From contig USNU01000023.1 of assembly GCA_900556095.1 (NCBI GenBank), positions 1 to 11,124 on the forward strand: 11,124 nucleotides of DNA. Reading direction: 5' to 3'. The stretch is from an uncultured Bacteroidales bacterium. GTDB taxonomy: Bacteria > Bacteroidota > Bacteroidia > Bacteroidales > Paludibacteraceae. Of the stretch, positions 1 through 6,119 are shown one piece after another; position 1 is the stretch's first letter; each line of letters opens with the position of its first letter. A program made the translations under genes and the position numbers. The notes under the pieces were generated by a model, which searched no databases, had not been told where the DNA came from, and saw only the letters and a program-made list of their open reading frames with translations.

Positions 1-290
1 GCGGTCCTGTTGTGTCCGACACATCAAATACCATTGGCACCATTCGCCGAATAGTCGTCCCCGAATCATTCTACAAGGTGCTGTTGCGCCAAAAAGCAGA
101 CGGCTCGTGGACTTCCATCGGTTTCGTAATGCCCAATGCAGCGGGCAATCGTCTCCTCATGACCTATATGCTTCCTGTGGACAGCGTGGAGAATATGGTT
201 GGGGTCGATTTCTTCCCGCTCCTTCCTGATAGTGTTGAAAATGCCGTTGAGTCCGACTATACTATCTCTGACTGGGTCGTCAGCCGCTAA
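1..290 (+). CDS. DNA/RNA non-specific endonuclease (NucA/EndoG family), C-terminal fragment
   Basis: The reading frame is open from the left edge (codons from base 3) to TAA at 288-290, so only about the last 95 residues are present. The GTG at base 12 is an internal Val, not a start. The fragment matches the C-terminal half of the beta-beta-alpha-metal nuclease family. A strand reading IVVPESFYKVLL is followed by W..IGFVMPN, then an LPVDSVENMVGVDFFPLLPD stretch that corresponds to the family's conserved 'vEe.tGldFFp.lpd' segment. The DRGH catalytic motif and the metal-binding Asn would lie upstream, outside the window, so activity cannot be judged. Family members cut DNA and RNA without sequence preference and are often secreted or periplasmic; the signal peptide, if any, is also off the edge. 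The 207 bp after it hold no other gene, only a weak 5-bp hairpin at 378-392 and the next promoter. Confidence 0.85.
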   Translation, partial: GPVVSDTSNTIGTIRRIVVPESFYKVLLRQKADGSWTSIGFVMPNAAGNRLLMTYMLPVDSVENMVGVDFFPLLPDSVENAVESDYTISDWVVSR

Positions 291-449
291 GCCTAATATC
301 CGCAATAGATAAAACGATTATAGAAACACAATCAAAAACCGCTTAATCACATACGAATCACATAGACCTGATAGTTTGTGGCTTCTTGCCACTTTGCACC
401 ACATAGGCACGTTTGTGATATTTGTTAAACACAGATAATTGCACGATAT

Positions 450-480
450 TTGCAGGTTCGGGAAAAAAGGAGTATCTTTG
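450..480 (+). promoter_or_regulatory. Bacteroidota-type promoter for the small membrane protein gene
   Basis: TTG at 450-452 and TATCTTTG at 473-480 are separated by 20 nt, matching the Bacteroidota housekeeping consensus (-33 TTG, -7 TAnnTTTG). Transcription should start near 485-488, only about 10-13 nt before the ATG at 498. This rules out an upstream start at 450. Confidence 0.75.
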
Positions 481-497
481 TGGCGATTTTAATTTGT

Positions 498-911
498 ATG
501 ACTATGACTACAAAAGGTAAAGTAATCAGTTGGATTTCCGCCATTGTGGTGTTGGCTTTGGCTGCGTTCGTCTTTGTGAAGTTCTGTTTTGTCTATAGCG
601 AAGGTACCAACGAAGGCGACATCAACTATTTTCAGAAAGAGGGCTTTGTCTTCAAAACGTACGAGGGCAAGATGATTCAGACGGGCTATAACTCCAAAAA
701 CCAGAACGCCACCATCCAGTCCAACGAATTCAAATTTTCTGTTGAGGATGAGGACGTGGCACGCCGCATAGACGAATGTAGCAACCAACAGGTCAAACTC
801 CACTGGAAACGCTATCTCGGTACTTTGCCTTGGCGTGGCAATAGCCAGTTTATAGTCGATAGCGTGATGTCCGCTTCCCCTCGTTCCTCCAAAGTGGTAC
901 TCCCTCAATAA
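498..911 (+). CDS. Small single-pass membrane protein of a Bacteroidota family of unknown function
   Basis: 137 residues from ATG 498; ATG 504, two codons later, is equally possible. The frame stays open upstream to 450, but the promoter lies inside that stretch, so the longer start is rejected. About 7 polar residues are followed by one hydrophobic helix (about 9-30), then a soluble domain probably outside the membrane. Visible family features are YSEG just after the helix, KEGFVFKTYEG, FSVEDEDVARRI, VKLHW and a late PWRGNSQFIVDSV. I recognise this as a Bacteroidota family of about 120-140 aa. As I recall, databases often label it '6-phosphogluconate dehydrogenase'; it has no nucleotide-binding fold and is far too short for that enzyme, so the name should not be carried over. 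It has its own promoter. The acyl-CoA ligase follows after 86 bp with no clear promoter between, so read-through is possible. Function unknown. Confidence 0.85.
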   Translation: MTMTTKGKVISWISAIVVLALAAFVFVKFCFVYSEGTNEGDINYFQKEGFVFKTYEGKMIQTGYNSKNQNATIQSNEFKFSVEDEDVARRIDECSNQQVKLHWKRYLGTLPWRGNSQFIVDSVMSASPRSSKVVLPQ

Positions 912-976
912 TTTTTGTAGTTTTAGGAGTTAGAGAAAAATGAATTGCCGGATTAGGTAGGGTAGTTCGCTTTCTC

Positions 977-990
977 CATAATTCATAATT
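977..990 (+). repeat. Tandem CATAATT x2 in spacer
   Basis: Two perfect 7-bp tandem copies (977-983, 984-990) end 7 nt before the acyl-CoA ligase ATG. Short AT-rich tandem units of this type occur in spacers of Bacteroidales genomes. They may only be low-complexity spacer DNA, but they also give an unstructured, A/T-rich translation start, which fits a phylum that rarely uses Shine-Dalgarno pairing. Confidence 0.6.
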
Positions 991-997
991 AGTAACT

Positions 998-2677
998 ATG
1001 CTTACATCTCCGCAAGATAATCTTGTTAAAATTTTCGAGTCCTCCTTTCGCGAGAACTGGGTGTCGCAAGCCGTAACCGACTATGGTATGGCGCACACAC
1101 TGACTTATGGTGAATTAGCTACGCTTATCGCACAAATGCACGTACTTTTCGAGCAGTGTGGTATCCGGAAAGACGATAAGATTGCCGTAATGGGCAAAAA
1201 TAATAGCAACTGGGTGGCAACCTACCTTGCTACGGTTACATACGGTGCCATCATTGTGCCTATTCTCCAGGATTTCAAGGCCAACGATGCCATTCATATA
1301 ATCAACCATTCGGGGGCAAAACTGCTGTTCATATCCGATGCCAACTGGGAAGGTATCGAACACGACCAAATACCTGCCGTAATGGCGGTGTTCTCATTGG
1401 GCAATTGGCATCCTATTGCTATGCGGGAGGAATTGGTTGCCAACCTGACCCCCGAGGCTATCCTCGGAATCTTCAACAGCCGCTATCCCGACGGTTATAA
1501 GCCTGCCGATGTCCATTACGACGAGCGGCCAAACAACGAAGTGGCTAGTATCAACTATACATCAGGTACTACGGGCTTCTCCAAAGGGGTGGTTACGCCT
1601 TGCAATGCGTTGGCGGGAAATATCCGCTTTGCTCTTGATTCGCGTCTCACCTTTCGCGGCGCACGTCATGTAACTTTTCTCCCGTTGGCACACGCTTACG
1701 GCTGCGCATTTGATTTTCTCTCCTGTCTCGCTGCTGGCGGACATACCTACCTCATCGGCCGTACACCCTCGGCGAAAATCCTGCTCAAGGCCTTCGCGGA
1801 GGTGAAACCGGATATTATCCTTTCCGTCCCGCTGATCTTGGAGAAGATATACAAGAAAATGATTGCACCCCAAATCAGCAAAGCACCTGTCAGTTGGGTA
1901 CTCAAAGTGCCATATCTTGACGAGATTGTATTGGGCAAGATACGCGAACATCTGATCAACGCTTTCGGGGGGAGGTTCTCGCAGATCATCATCGGTGGGG
2001 CACCGCTTAATGCCGAGGTGGAGGCTTTCCTCCATCGTATTAAATTCCCCCTTACGGTAGGATATGGCATGACCGAGACTGCGCCGCTAATCAGTTTTAC
2101 CAAGTGGGAACAATTCCGCCCCGGCTCCTGCGGACAGGTGTTGGAAGGGTTGATGGAAGCTAAGATAGACAAACCGGATGCCGATGGTATCGGCGAGATA
2201 ATGGTGCGCGGAGAGAATGTGATGTACGGCTACTACAAAAATGATGAGGCAACCCGCCTTGCTATTACCGAAGACGGCTGGTTGCATACTGGCGACCTCG
2301 GTATGATTGACTCGGATAATTTTATCTATATCAAAGGGCGCAGCAAGACTATGCTTCTCGGCCCATCCGGGCAGAATATCTACCCGGAGGAGATTGAGGC
2401 GAAACTGAATAATATGCCCTACGTGATGGAGTCTTTGGTGTTGCAGCGCGGTACACAGTTGGTGGCTTTGGTGTGCCCCGATTTTGAGGCAGTGGATGCA
2501 GAGCATCTGACTGAGGAACAACTTGCCGAAGCAATGGAGCAGAACCGCAAAGAGGTCAACAAATTGTTGGCTTCTTATGAGCAGATTGTCAAAATCAAAC
2601 TCTATGCGCACGAGTTTGAGAAAACCCCTAAAAAATCCATCAAACGTTTTCTCTATACTTCTATGGCAGAGGATTGA
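998..2677 (+). CDS. Long-chain fatty acid--CoA ligase (AMP-dependent synthetase)
   Basis: 559 residues, a full-length ANL-superfamily adenylating enzyme. The family activates a carboxylic acid with ATP to an acyl-AMP and transfers the acyl group to CoA. Motifs in order: P-loop-like YTSGTTGFSKG at 187-197 (Ser replaces the usual Pro before Lys, which I recall as common in Bacteroidota ligases); IIGGAPL near 331-337; YGMTETAP at 356-363, which holds the Thr-Glu that contacts ATP; WLHTGDLG at 428-435, with the ribose-binding Asp; KGRSK at 446-450, the hinge; and the C-terminal Lys region KTPKKSIKR at 542-550. No membrane segment or signal peptide is visible, so it is cytoplasmic or membrane-associated. 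The substrate is inferred as a medium- or long-chain fatty acid from overall similarity to FadD-like ligases and cannot be fixed from motifs. It lies 106 bp before coaX on the same strand with no promoter seen between, so co-transcription with a CoA-biosynthesis gene is likely. Confidence 0.9.
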   Translation: MLTSPQDNLVKIFESSFRENWVSQAVTDYGMAHTLTYGELATLIAQMHVLFEQCGIRKDDKIAVMGKNNSNWVATYLATVTYGAIIVPILQDFKANDAIHIINHSGAKLLFISDANWEGIEHDQIPAVMAVFSLGNWHPIAMREELVANLTPEAILGIFNSRYPDGYKPADVHYDERPNNEVASINYTSGTTGFSKGVVTPCNALAGNIRFALDSRLTFRGARHVTFLPLAHAYGCAFDFLSCLAAGGHTYLIGRTPSAKILLKAFAEVKPDIILSVPLILEKIYKKMIAPQISKAPVSWVLKVPYLDEIVLGKIREHLINAFGGRFSQIIIGGAPLNAEVEAFLHRIKFPLTVGYGMTETAPLISFTKWEQFRPGSCGQVLEGLMEAKIDKPDADGIGEIMVRGENVMYGYYKNDEATRLAITEDGWLHTGDLGMIDSDNFIYIKGRSKTMLLGPSGQNIYPEEIEAKLNNMPYVMESLVLQRGTQLVALVCPDFEAVDAEHLTEEQLAEAMEQNRKEVNKLLASYEQIVKIKLYAHEFEKTPKKSIKRFLYTSMAED

Positions 2678-2682
2678 TTCTA

Positions 2683-2775
2683 TGTTGAGAGTTTAGGGGG
2701 GCGGAAAGTTATCAGAAGAAACTCTAAACTATCCACTTCTCAACTGCTCTCAACACTCAACTCTCAACACTCAAC
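2683..2775 (+). repeat. CTCAAC-type spacer repeats: 14-bp tandem pair plus 11-bp inverted repeat
   Basis: The ligase-coaX gap contains two perfect tandem copies of TCTCAACACTCAAC (2748-2761 and 2762-2775), preceded by a partial copy at 2738-2745. An 11-bp inverted repeat pairs TGTTGAGAGTT (2683-2693) with AACTCTCAACA (2759-2769), giving a possible long hairpin with a 65-nt loop. The right arm lies in the second tandem copy and ends 14 nt before the coaX ATG. I recall similar ACTCTCAACTCTC spacer repeats from other Bacteroidales genomes. They are too short and too few for a CRISPR array. Confidence 0.65.
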
Positions 2776-2783
2776 TCAAATAG

Positions 2784-3542
2784 ATGAATCTCTGTATTGA
2801 TCAAGGCAATTCGCGCACCAAGGTGGCTCTGATGACCGACGAAGGGCATATCGTGAAGAATTTTATATACAAGTCTTTCCGTTCGTCCGACGTGGAGCGA
2901 CTTTTCGCTCTCTATCCTATTACGGATAGTATCATCTCGTCGGTTATTAATATCGAACCCGCTATTGTCAATGCCTTGCATCGGCTCTCAAAGCATTTTA
3001 TCCTTTTTGACCACAATACTCCTGTTCCTATCGTCAATGCCTATGATACACCCGAAACCCTCGGACAAGATCGTCTTGCTGCTGCCGTGGGGGCGGTAGC
3101 GCTCTGTCCTGACGAGAACTTGTTGATTATTGATGCAGGCTCGGCTGTCACCTACGATTTCGTCTCTGCACAAGGTCGTTACGAGGGCGGAAATATTGCC
3201 CCGGGAATTAAGATGCGTTTTGTGATGCTCCATCGGATGACTAAAAAACTGCCGCAGGTTGACTTGGACGAAAACGAACTGATACCGCTTTTTGGTACAA
3301 ATACGCACGATGCCATTGCTGCAGGTGTGGTGCGTGGCGTGGTGTATGAGGTCAAGGGGTATATGCGTACATTGGGGGAACGAACGGAGCATTTTCAAAC
3401 CTTCCTTACGGGGGGGAATGCCCCATACATACTCAACAATCTCCGGTCGCCAAATGCAGTGGAATACCCCGTCCGGTATAATAAACATCTTGTCCTCATC
3501 GGACTGAATACCATCCTTTGCTACAACAAGCAAAAAGGATAA
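2784..3542 (+). CDS. coaX: Type III pantothenate kinase
   Basis: 252 residues, normal family length. It phosphorylates pantothenate with ATP to 4'-phosphopantothenate, the first step of CoA synthesis. Type III enzymes belong to the ASKHA fold, need a monovalent cation and are not feedback-inhibited by CoA. Motifs: the N-terminal phosphate motif D6-x-G8-N9-S10, with Ser where Thr is usual; the pantothenate-side segment DTPETLGQDR at 88-97, including the GxDR containing the expected catalytic-base Asp96; the second phosphate motif DAGSAVTYD at 117-125; GGNIAPG at 135-141; GTNTHDAIAAGV at 171-182; and LTGGNA at 208-213. The ATG has no Shine-Dalgarno, only an A/T-rich run with CTCAAC repeats. It follows the acyl-CoA ligase on the same strand and is probably in the same transcript, pairing CoA supply with CoA use. 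The ribosomal operon behind it has its own promoter. Confidence 0.93.
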   Translation: MNLCIDQGNSRTKVALMTDEGHIVKNFIYKSFRSSDVERLFALYPITDSIISSVINIEPAIVNALHRLSKHFILFDHNTPVPIVNAYDTPETLGQDRLAAAVGAVALCPDENLLIIDAGSAVTYDFVSAQGRYEGGNIAPGIKMRFVMLHRMTKKLPQVDLDENELIPLFGTNTHDAIAAGVVRGVVYEVKGYMRTLGERTEHFQTFLTGGNAPYILNNLRSPNAVEYPVRYNKHLVLIGLNTILCYNKQKG

Positions 3543-3598
3543 TCACTTGCCTGTTTGTGGGGTAGTATGCGTTTTTTTCTTCCTAATTGTCTCATTAT

Positions 3599-3629
3599 TT
3601 GTGTATTTCAAAAAAAAGTTGTACCTTTG
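3599..3629 (+). promoter_or_regulatory. Promoter of the rpsF-rpsR-rplI-rpmE2 operon
   Basis: TTG at 3599-3601 and TACCTTTG at 3622-3629 are 20 nt apart, an exact fit to the Bacteroidota -33/-7 consensus. An A-rich run (3610-3617) fills part of the spacer. Transcription should start at about 3634-3637, leaving an untranslated leader of about 100 nt before rpsF. Confidence 0.85.
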
Positions 3630-3631
3630 CA

Positions 3632-3698
3632 CGCTTTTTCGGTGCAATCTCTCCCTATAATGCGTGCGCGTTTATTATATAGAGTGCAACGGAAAGCG
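3632..3698 (+). promoter_or_regulatory. Foldable 5' leader of the rpsF operon (candidate autoregulatory RNA)
   Basis: The leader can fold into one long interrupted hairpin: CGCTTT (3632-3637) with AAAGCG (3693-3698), TGCA (3643-3646) with TGCA (3685-3688), CTCT (3649-3652) with AGAG (3681-3684), and TATAAT (3656-3661) with ATTATA (3674-3679), topped by a GC-rich loop. S6:S18-binding leaders that repress rpsF translation are known in several bacterial phyla. I do not see their CCG hallmark clearly here, so a link to that motif is inference only. The outermost pair may fall partly before the transcription start. Confidence 0.4.
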
Positions 3699-3734
3699 GT
3701 AATAATTCATTAACAATCAAAACATTAACAGATT

Positions 3735-4082
3735 ATGTTAAATCATTACGAAGCCGCTTTCGTCTTGACTCCCGTTTTGTCTGAACCACAGATGAAGGAA
3801 GCGGTAGACAAATTCGAGAACCTTCTCCAGCAGAACGGTGGTACCGTGCTGAACCGTGAGGAGTGGGGTTTGCGCCAACTCGCTTACCCTATCCAAGGTA
3901 AAACAACGGGATTCTATGCTGTATTGCAATTTGATGTAGAACCCGCTGTTATCGCTACTCTCGAGACTGAATTCCGTCGTGACGAGCGTATCATCCGCTT
4001 CCTCACTACGCGTCTTGACAAGTACGCATTCGAGTATGCTGAGAAGCGTCGTGGTAATCTTAAAAAAGAAGAGGAGGCTTAA
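3735..4082 (+). CDS. rpsF: 30S ribosomal protein S6 (bS6)
   Basis: 115 residues. It begins [17 protein letters not shown], the typical S6 start, followed by [24 protein letters not shown] (shown here as landmarks 39-62) and the [13 protein letters not shown] segment near the end. The ferredoxin-like S6 forms a heterodimer with S18 on the 30S platform. The C-terminal tail is highly charged ([11 protein letters not shown]), and its last codons double as a Shine-Dalgarno for rpsR. The ATG at 3735 has no Shine-Dalgarno of its own. This is the first gene of a four-gene ribosomal operon with a strong promoter and a structured leader; rpsR starts 2 nt after the stop, so the two are probably translationally coupled. 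Confidence 0.97.
   Translation: MLNHYEAAFVLTPVLSEPQMKEAVDKFENLLQQNGGTVLNREEWGLRQLAYPIQGKTTGFYAVLQFDVEPAVIATLETEFRRDERIIRFLTTRLDKYAFEYAEKRRGNLKKEEEA
4071..4077 (+). promoter_or_regulatory. Strong Shine-Dalgarno in front of rpsR
   Basis: GAGGAGG, within the last codons of rpsF, sits 7 nt before the rpsR ATG at 4085. It is the only well-spaced, near-perfect anti-16S match I found at a gene start here; rpsF, rplI, rpmE2, coaX and the acyl-CoA ligase have none. It also encodes Glu-Glu of the S6 tail, so amino-acid constraint is an alternative reason for its presence. Confidence 0.6.
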
Positions 4083-4084
4083 TT

Positions 4085-4351
4085 ATGGCACAGAATGATG
4101 AAATTCGCTATCTGACCCCGCAAACCAAAGATCAGAAGAAGAAAAAGTATTGCCGTTTCAAAAAGAGCGGTATCAAGTACATCGACTACAAAGACCCTGA
4201 GTTCTTGAAGAAATTCCTCAACGAGCAAGGAAAAATCCTCCCGCGTCGTATTACCGGAACAAGCCTCAAGTATCAGCGCAAAGTTGCTCAAGCCGTTAAG
4301 AAAGCACGCCACTTGGCTCTGCTGCCTTACGTAACCGATATGATGAAGTAA
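4085..4351 (+). CDS. rpsR: 30S ribosomal protein S18 (bS18)
   Basis: 88 residues. After a short polar N-terminus come [17 protein letters not shown] (about 19-35) and [20 protein letters not shown] (about 55-74), followed by [12 protein letters not shown]. These are the diagnostic S18 segments, including the ITGTS.K.QR.....KRAR.....P signature. S18 pairs with S6 on the 30S platform close to the 3' end of 16S rRNA. It begins 2 nt after rpsF and is preceded by an unusually good Shine-Dalgarno for this phylum. In published Bacteroidota ribosome work, S18, S6 and S21 together shield the anti-Shine-Dalgarno, which makes this site a candidate for feedback control. rplI follows 29 nt later. Confidence 0.97.
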   Translation: MAQNDEIRYLTPQTKDQKKKKYCRFKKSGIKYIDYKDPEFLKKFLNEQGKILPRRITGTSLKYQRKVAQAVKKARHLALLPYVTDMMK

Positions 4352-4380
4352 TTGTCTAACCCTTTAACAAACGAAACATC

Positions 4381-4824
4381 ATGGAAGTAATTTTGATTCA
4401 AGACCTTGCTAACTTAGGTTTCAAAAACGATATAGTACGCGTACGCGACGGCTATGGCCGCAACTATCTGTTGCCTAACAAAATCGCCGTTATCGCTAAC
4501 GAGAGCAACCGCAAACAATTGGCGGAGAACCTCAAACAACAGGCGCACAAACAGGCAAAACTTCTTGCTGACGCACAAGCATTGGCAGAGCAACTTGCTG
4601 GTATGACTATTGATATGGCTGTTAAGGCAAACGAGGATGGCAAAATCTTCGGTACGGTTACCACCGCACAAATCTCTGCTGCTTTGGCTGCTAAAGATAT
4701 CAATATCGACAAAAAAATCATTACTATCGCTGAGCCTATCAAGGTAACCGGTGAGTATGTTGCTGTGGCTCGTCTCCATCGAGAGGTTAAAGCCGATATC
4801 AAACTCAATGTTGTTGCTGAGTAA
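4381..4824 (+). CDS. rplI: 50S ribosomal protein L9 (bL9)
   Basis: 147 residues, the usual length. The N-terminal rRNA-binding domain begins MEVILIQDLANLGFKNDIV and continues VRDGYGRNYLLPNKIA, which is the L9 signature (GxxGxxVxVxxGYxRNxLxPxxxA, with N13 and D17 in place of the usual Gly residues before the loop). A long charged connecting helix spans about 40-75 (NRKQLAENLKQQAHKQAKLL). The C-terminal domain carries EDGKIFGTVTTAQI, equivalent to the family's 'dGkLFGSVt..dI'. L9 sits at the base of the L1 stalk and helps frame maintenance. The ATG has no Shine-Dalgarno. Third gene of the rpsF operon; rpmE2 follows after 40 nt. Confidence 0.96.
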   Translation: MEVILIQDLANLGFKNDIVRVRDGYGRNYLLPNKIAVIANESNRKQLAENLKQQAHKQAKLLADAQALAEQLAGMTIDMAVKANEDGKIFGTVTTAQISAALAAKDINIDKKIITIAEPIKVTGEYVAVARLHREVKADIKLNVVAE

Positions 4825-4864
4825 TCAGAACGGCACTTTGTAAAACTGTTAAAAACGTAAGACA

Positions 4865-5119
4865 ATGAAACAAGGAATTCATCCCGAGAACTACCGCGTG
4901 GTAGTCTTCAAAGATATGTCTGATGGTACTCAGTTCTTCAGCCGCTCTACTGCTGCTACGAAGGACAGCATCGAAATCGATGGCGTTCAGTACCCGCTGA
5001 TTAAGTTGGAAATTTCCAATACCAGCCACCCGTTCTATACCGGTAAATCGAAACTCGTCGATACCGCTGGACGTGTGGATAAGTTTATGTCTCGCTACGG
5101 CGACCGCAAACGTAAGTAA
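4865..5119 (+). CDS. rpmE2: 50S ribosomal protein L31 type B (zinc-independent)
   Basis: 84 residues. MKQGIHPENYRVVVFKDMS is followed by FFSRSTA, YPLIKLEIS and SHPFYTGKSKLVDTAGRVDKF, the complete L31 type B pattern. The protein contains no cysteine, so it lacks the CxxC zinc ribbon of type A L31 and is the 'C-' paralogue. In many bacteria that form is induced by zinc limitation under Zur, but here it lies last in a constitutive-looking ribosomal operon and may be the only L31. That regulatory reading is inference. The UUCG terminator stands 15 nt after the stop, marking the end of the operon. Confidence 0.95.
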   Translation: MKQGIHPENYRVVVFKDMSDGTQFFSRSTAATKDSIEIDGVQYPLIKLEISNTSHPFYTGKSKLVDTAGRVDKFMSRYGDRKRK

Positions 5120-5134
5120 TTTTTGCGTTATGTC

Positions 5135-5160
5135 TAAGGGCGGGCTTCGGCTCGCCCTTA
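5135..5160 (+). terminator. Terminator of the rpsF-rpmE2 operon
   Basis: An 11-bp stem, TAAGGGCGGGC (5135-5145) with GCTCGCCCTTA (5150-5160), has one G-U pair and is closed by a C(UUCG)G tetraloop. The following TTGTTCTC is U-rich but interrupted, so this may be a somewhat leaky intrinsic terminator. Confidence 0.85.
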
Positions 5161-5209
5161 TTGTTCTCAGTCTGCTGCCTATTGTTTCCCTAACCCCTCA
5201 TTATCTGCT

Positions 5210-5962
5210 ATGCAAAAACAATTATTTTGCGAACTGTTCCGCAAGACGCTTTTCTCCTGTGCGCTGTTTCTGCTTCTGTTTGCAGTGCTGTACCTCATCG
5301 AGTGGTTCCTGCCGTCTCTTAAAGGGCAACTCCTGCAATGGGATAATGCAGCCTTCGTTGTGGGGATTCCTGCCAGTGTGGTGGGAGTGGCGTATGTACT
5401 GACTATCAAAAACCCGCAAAACTACACCGGCTTCTATGGCGGTATCCTGATGGCATTGTTGCTCTCATGCCAATTTTTCTTGCAAGGAAATTTCGACCTC
5501 GTCTTTCTGCAACTGTGTGTCTTTATCCCTTTTATGGCAAAATCCATCGTCGAATGGAAGCGCGCACTCAGAGCACAGGATAGTCAACCGGTTGATAATA
5601 AGCCTTTTGTGCCGCAGTACCTGCACGGGCGGGCATTGCTCTGGACGCTCGTTGTCGCCTTGCTGATAGTCGTGGCGGATTATGTGCTTGCCACACTGTT
5701 TATTCAGCACGATGCATGGGACGCCAATGTGTTGCTCAAACTTTGCAGCGGAATGATGATCGCCTCGTCCACATTGGCGAACTTCTGGCTTATCTACCAA
5801 AAGATTGACGCATGGATCTGGTGGGTAGTCTATAGCGCAAGCGGCATGGTGCTGTATGTGCTGATCAGCAATATGTTCTCGCTTCTGCTCTTTACCATAT
5901 TCCTTATCGTCAACGGTTCGGCTATGATTGCGTGGATGCGTATGCACCGCGCCGGCAAATAA
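5210..5962 (+). CDS. pnuC: PnuC-family vitamin/nucleoside transporter
   Basis: 250 residues, strongly hydrophobic. The helices fall at roughly 12-33, 46-65, 75-92, 95-111, 141-163, 176-194, 198-217 and 220-244. Two stretches resemble the two halves of PnuC. In the first, an N-terminal-half helix is followed by an aromatic/Gly stretch, then LQLCVFIPFMAKSIVEWKR at about 100-118. In the second, NFWLIYQKIDAWIWWVVYSA at 191-210 leads into LYVLISNMFSLLLFTIFLIV and a final AW. PnuC proteins bring nicotinamide riboside into the cell by facilitated diffusion; close relatives take thiamine or riboflavin, and substrate cannot be told from this sequence. No thiamine or NAD riboswitch is visible upstream; the start lies 50 nt after the ribosomal terminator with no clear promoter, so expression may depend on read-through. 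It is not close to an NAD or thiamine gene here. Confidence 0.72.
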   Translation: MQKQLFCELFRKTLFSCALFLLLFAVLYLIEWFLPSLKGQLLQWDNAAFVVGIPASVVGVAYVLTIKNPQNYTGFYGGILMALLLSCQFFLQGNFDLVFLQLCVFIPFMAKSIVEWKRALRAQDSQPVDNKPFVPQYLHGRALLWTLVVALLIVVADYVLATLFIQHDAWDANVLLKLCSGMMIASSTLANFWLIYQKIDAWIWWVVYSASGMVLYVLISNMFSLLLFTIFLIVNGSAMIAWMRMHRAGK

Positions 5963-5996
5963 GAATATCACAACAAATTTCATTTATTTCCTTTAT

Positions 5997-6119
5997 TTTC
6001 TCTCGCGCCAATGAGGCTCCGCAAAATTTATTTTGTGGAGAGAGGAGAAATGACGGCGACCAAAACTCGTATAACGAGTTTCTATGTCGCAAGTCCATTT
6101 CGACGAGGGCGCGTAGGAC
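5997..6119 (+). promoter_or_regulatory. Structured spacer / possible RNA leader before the pseudouridine synthase
   Basis: Several consecutive inverted repeats fill this gap. TTTCTC (5997-6002) pairs with GAGAAA (6045-6050), enclosing CTCCGCAAAA (6017-6026) with TTTTGTGGAG (6031-6040). GCGAC (6056-6060) pairs with GTCGC (6086-6090), enclosing a perfect 8-bp stem AAACTCGT (6063-6070) / ACGAGTTT (6074-6081). GTCC (6093-6096) pairs with GGAC (6116-6119). None is followed by a T-run, so these are not ordinary terminators. I do not recognise the element. It could be a cis-acting leader, a small RNA or a repeat copy. Confidence 0.4.

Noticed and set aside
12..290. Complete 92-aa protein starting at GTG 12
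   Set aside because: The frame is open to the window edge and the sequence matches the C-terminal part of a larger nuclease, so the GTG is an internal Val.
378..392. Terminator for the nuclease gene (GTGGC-TTCTT-GCCAC)
   Set aside because: The stem is only 5 bp, lies about 90 bp past the stop and is followed by only three Ts.
2748..2775. CRISPR-like repeat array
   Set aside because: Two contiguous 14-bp tandem copies with no spacers and no cas genes nearby.
5161..5209. Thiamine or NAD riboswitch before the PnuC-like gene
   Set aside because: Only about 50 nt separate the ribosomal terminator from the ATG, with no conserved riboswitch blocks.
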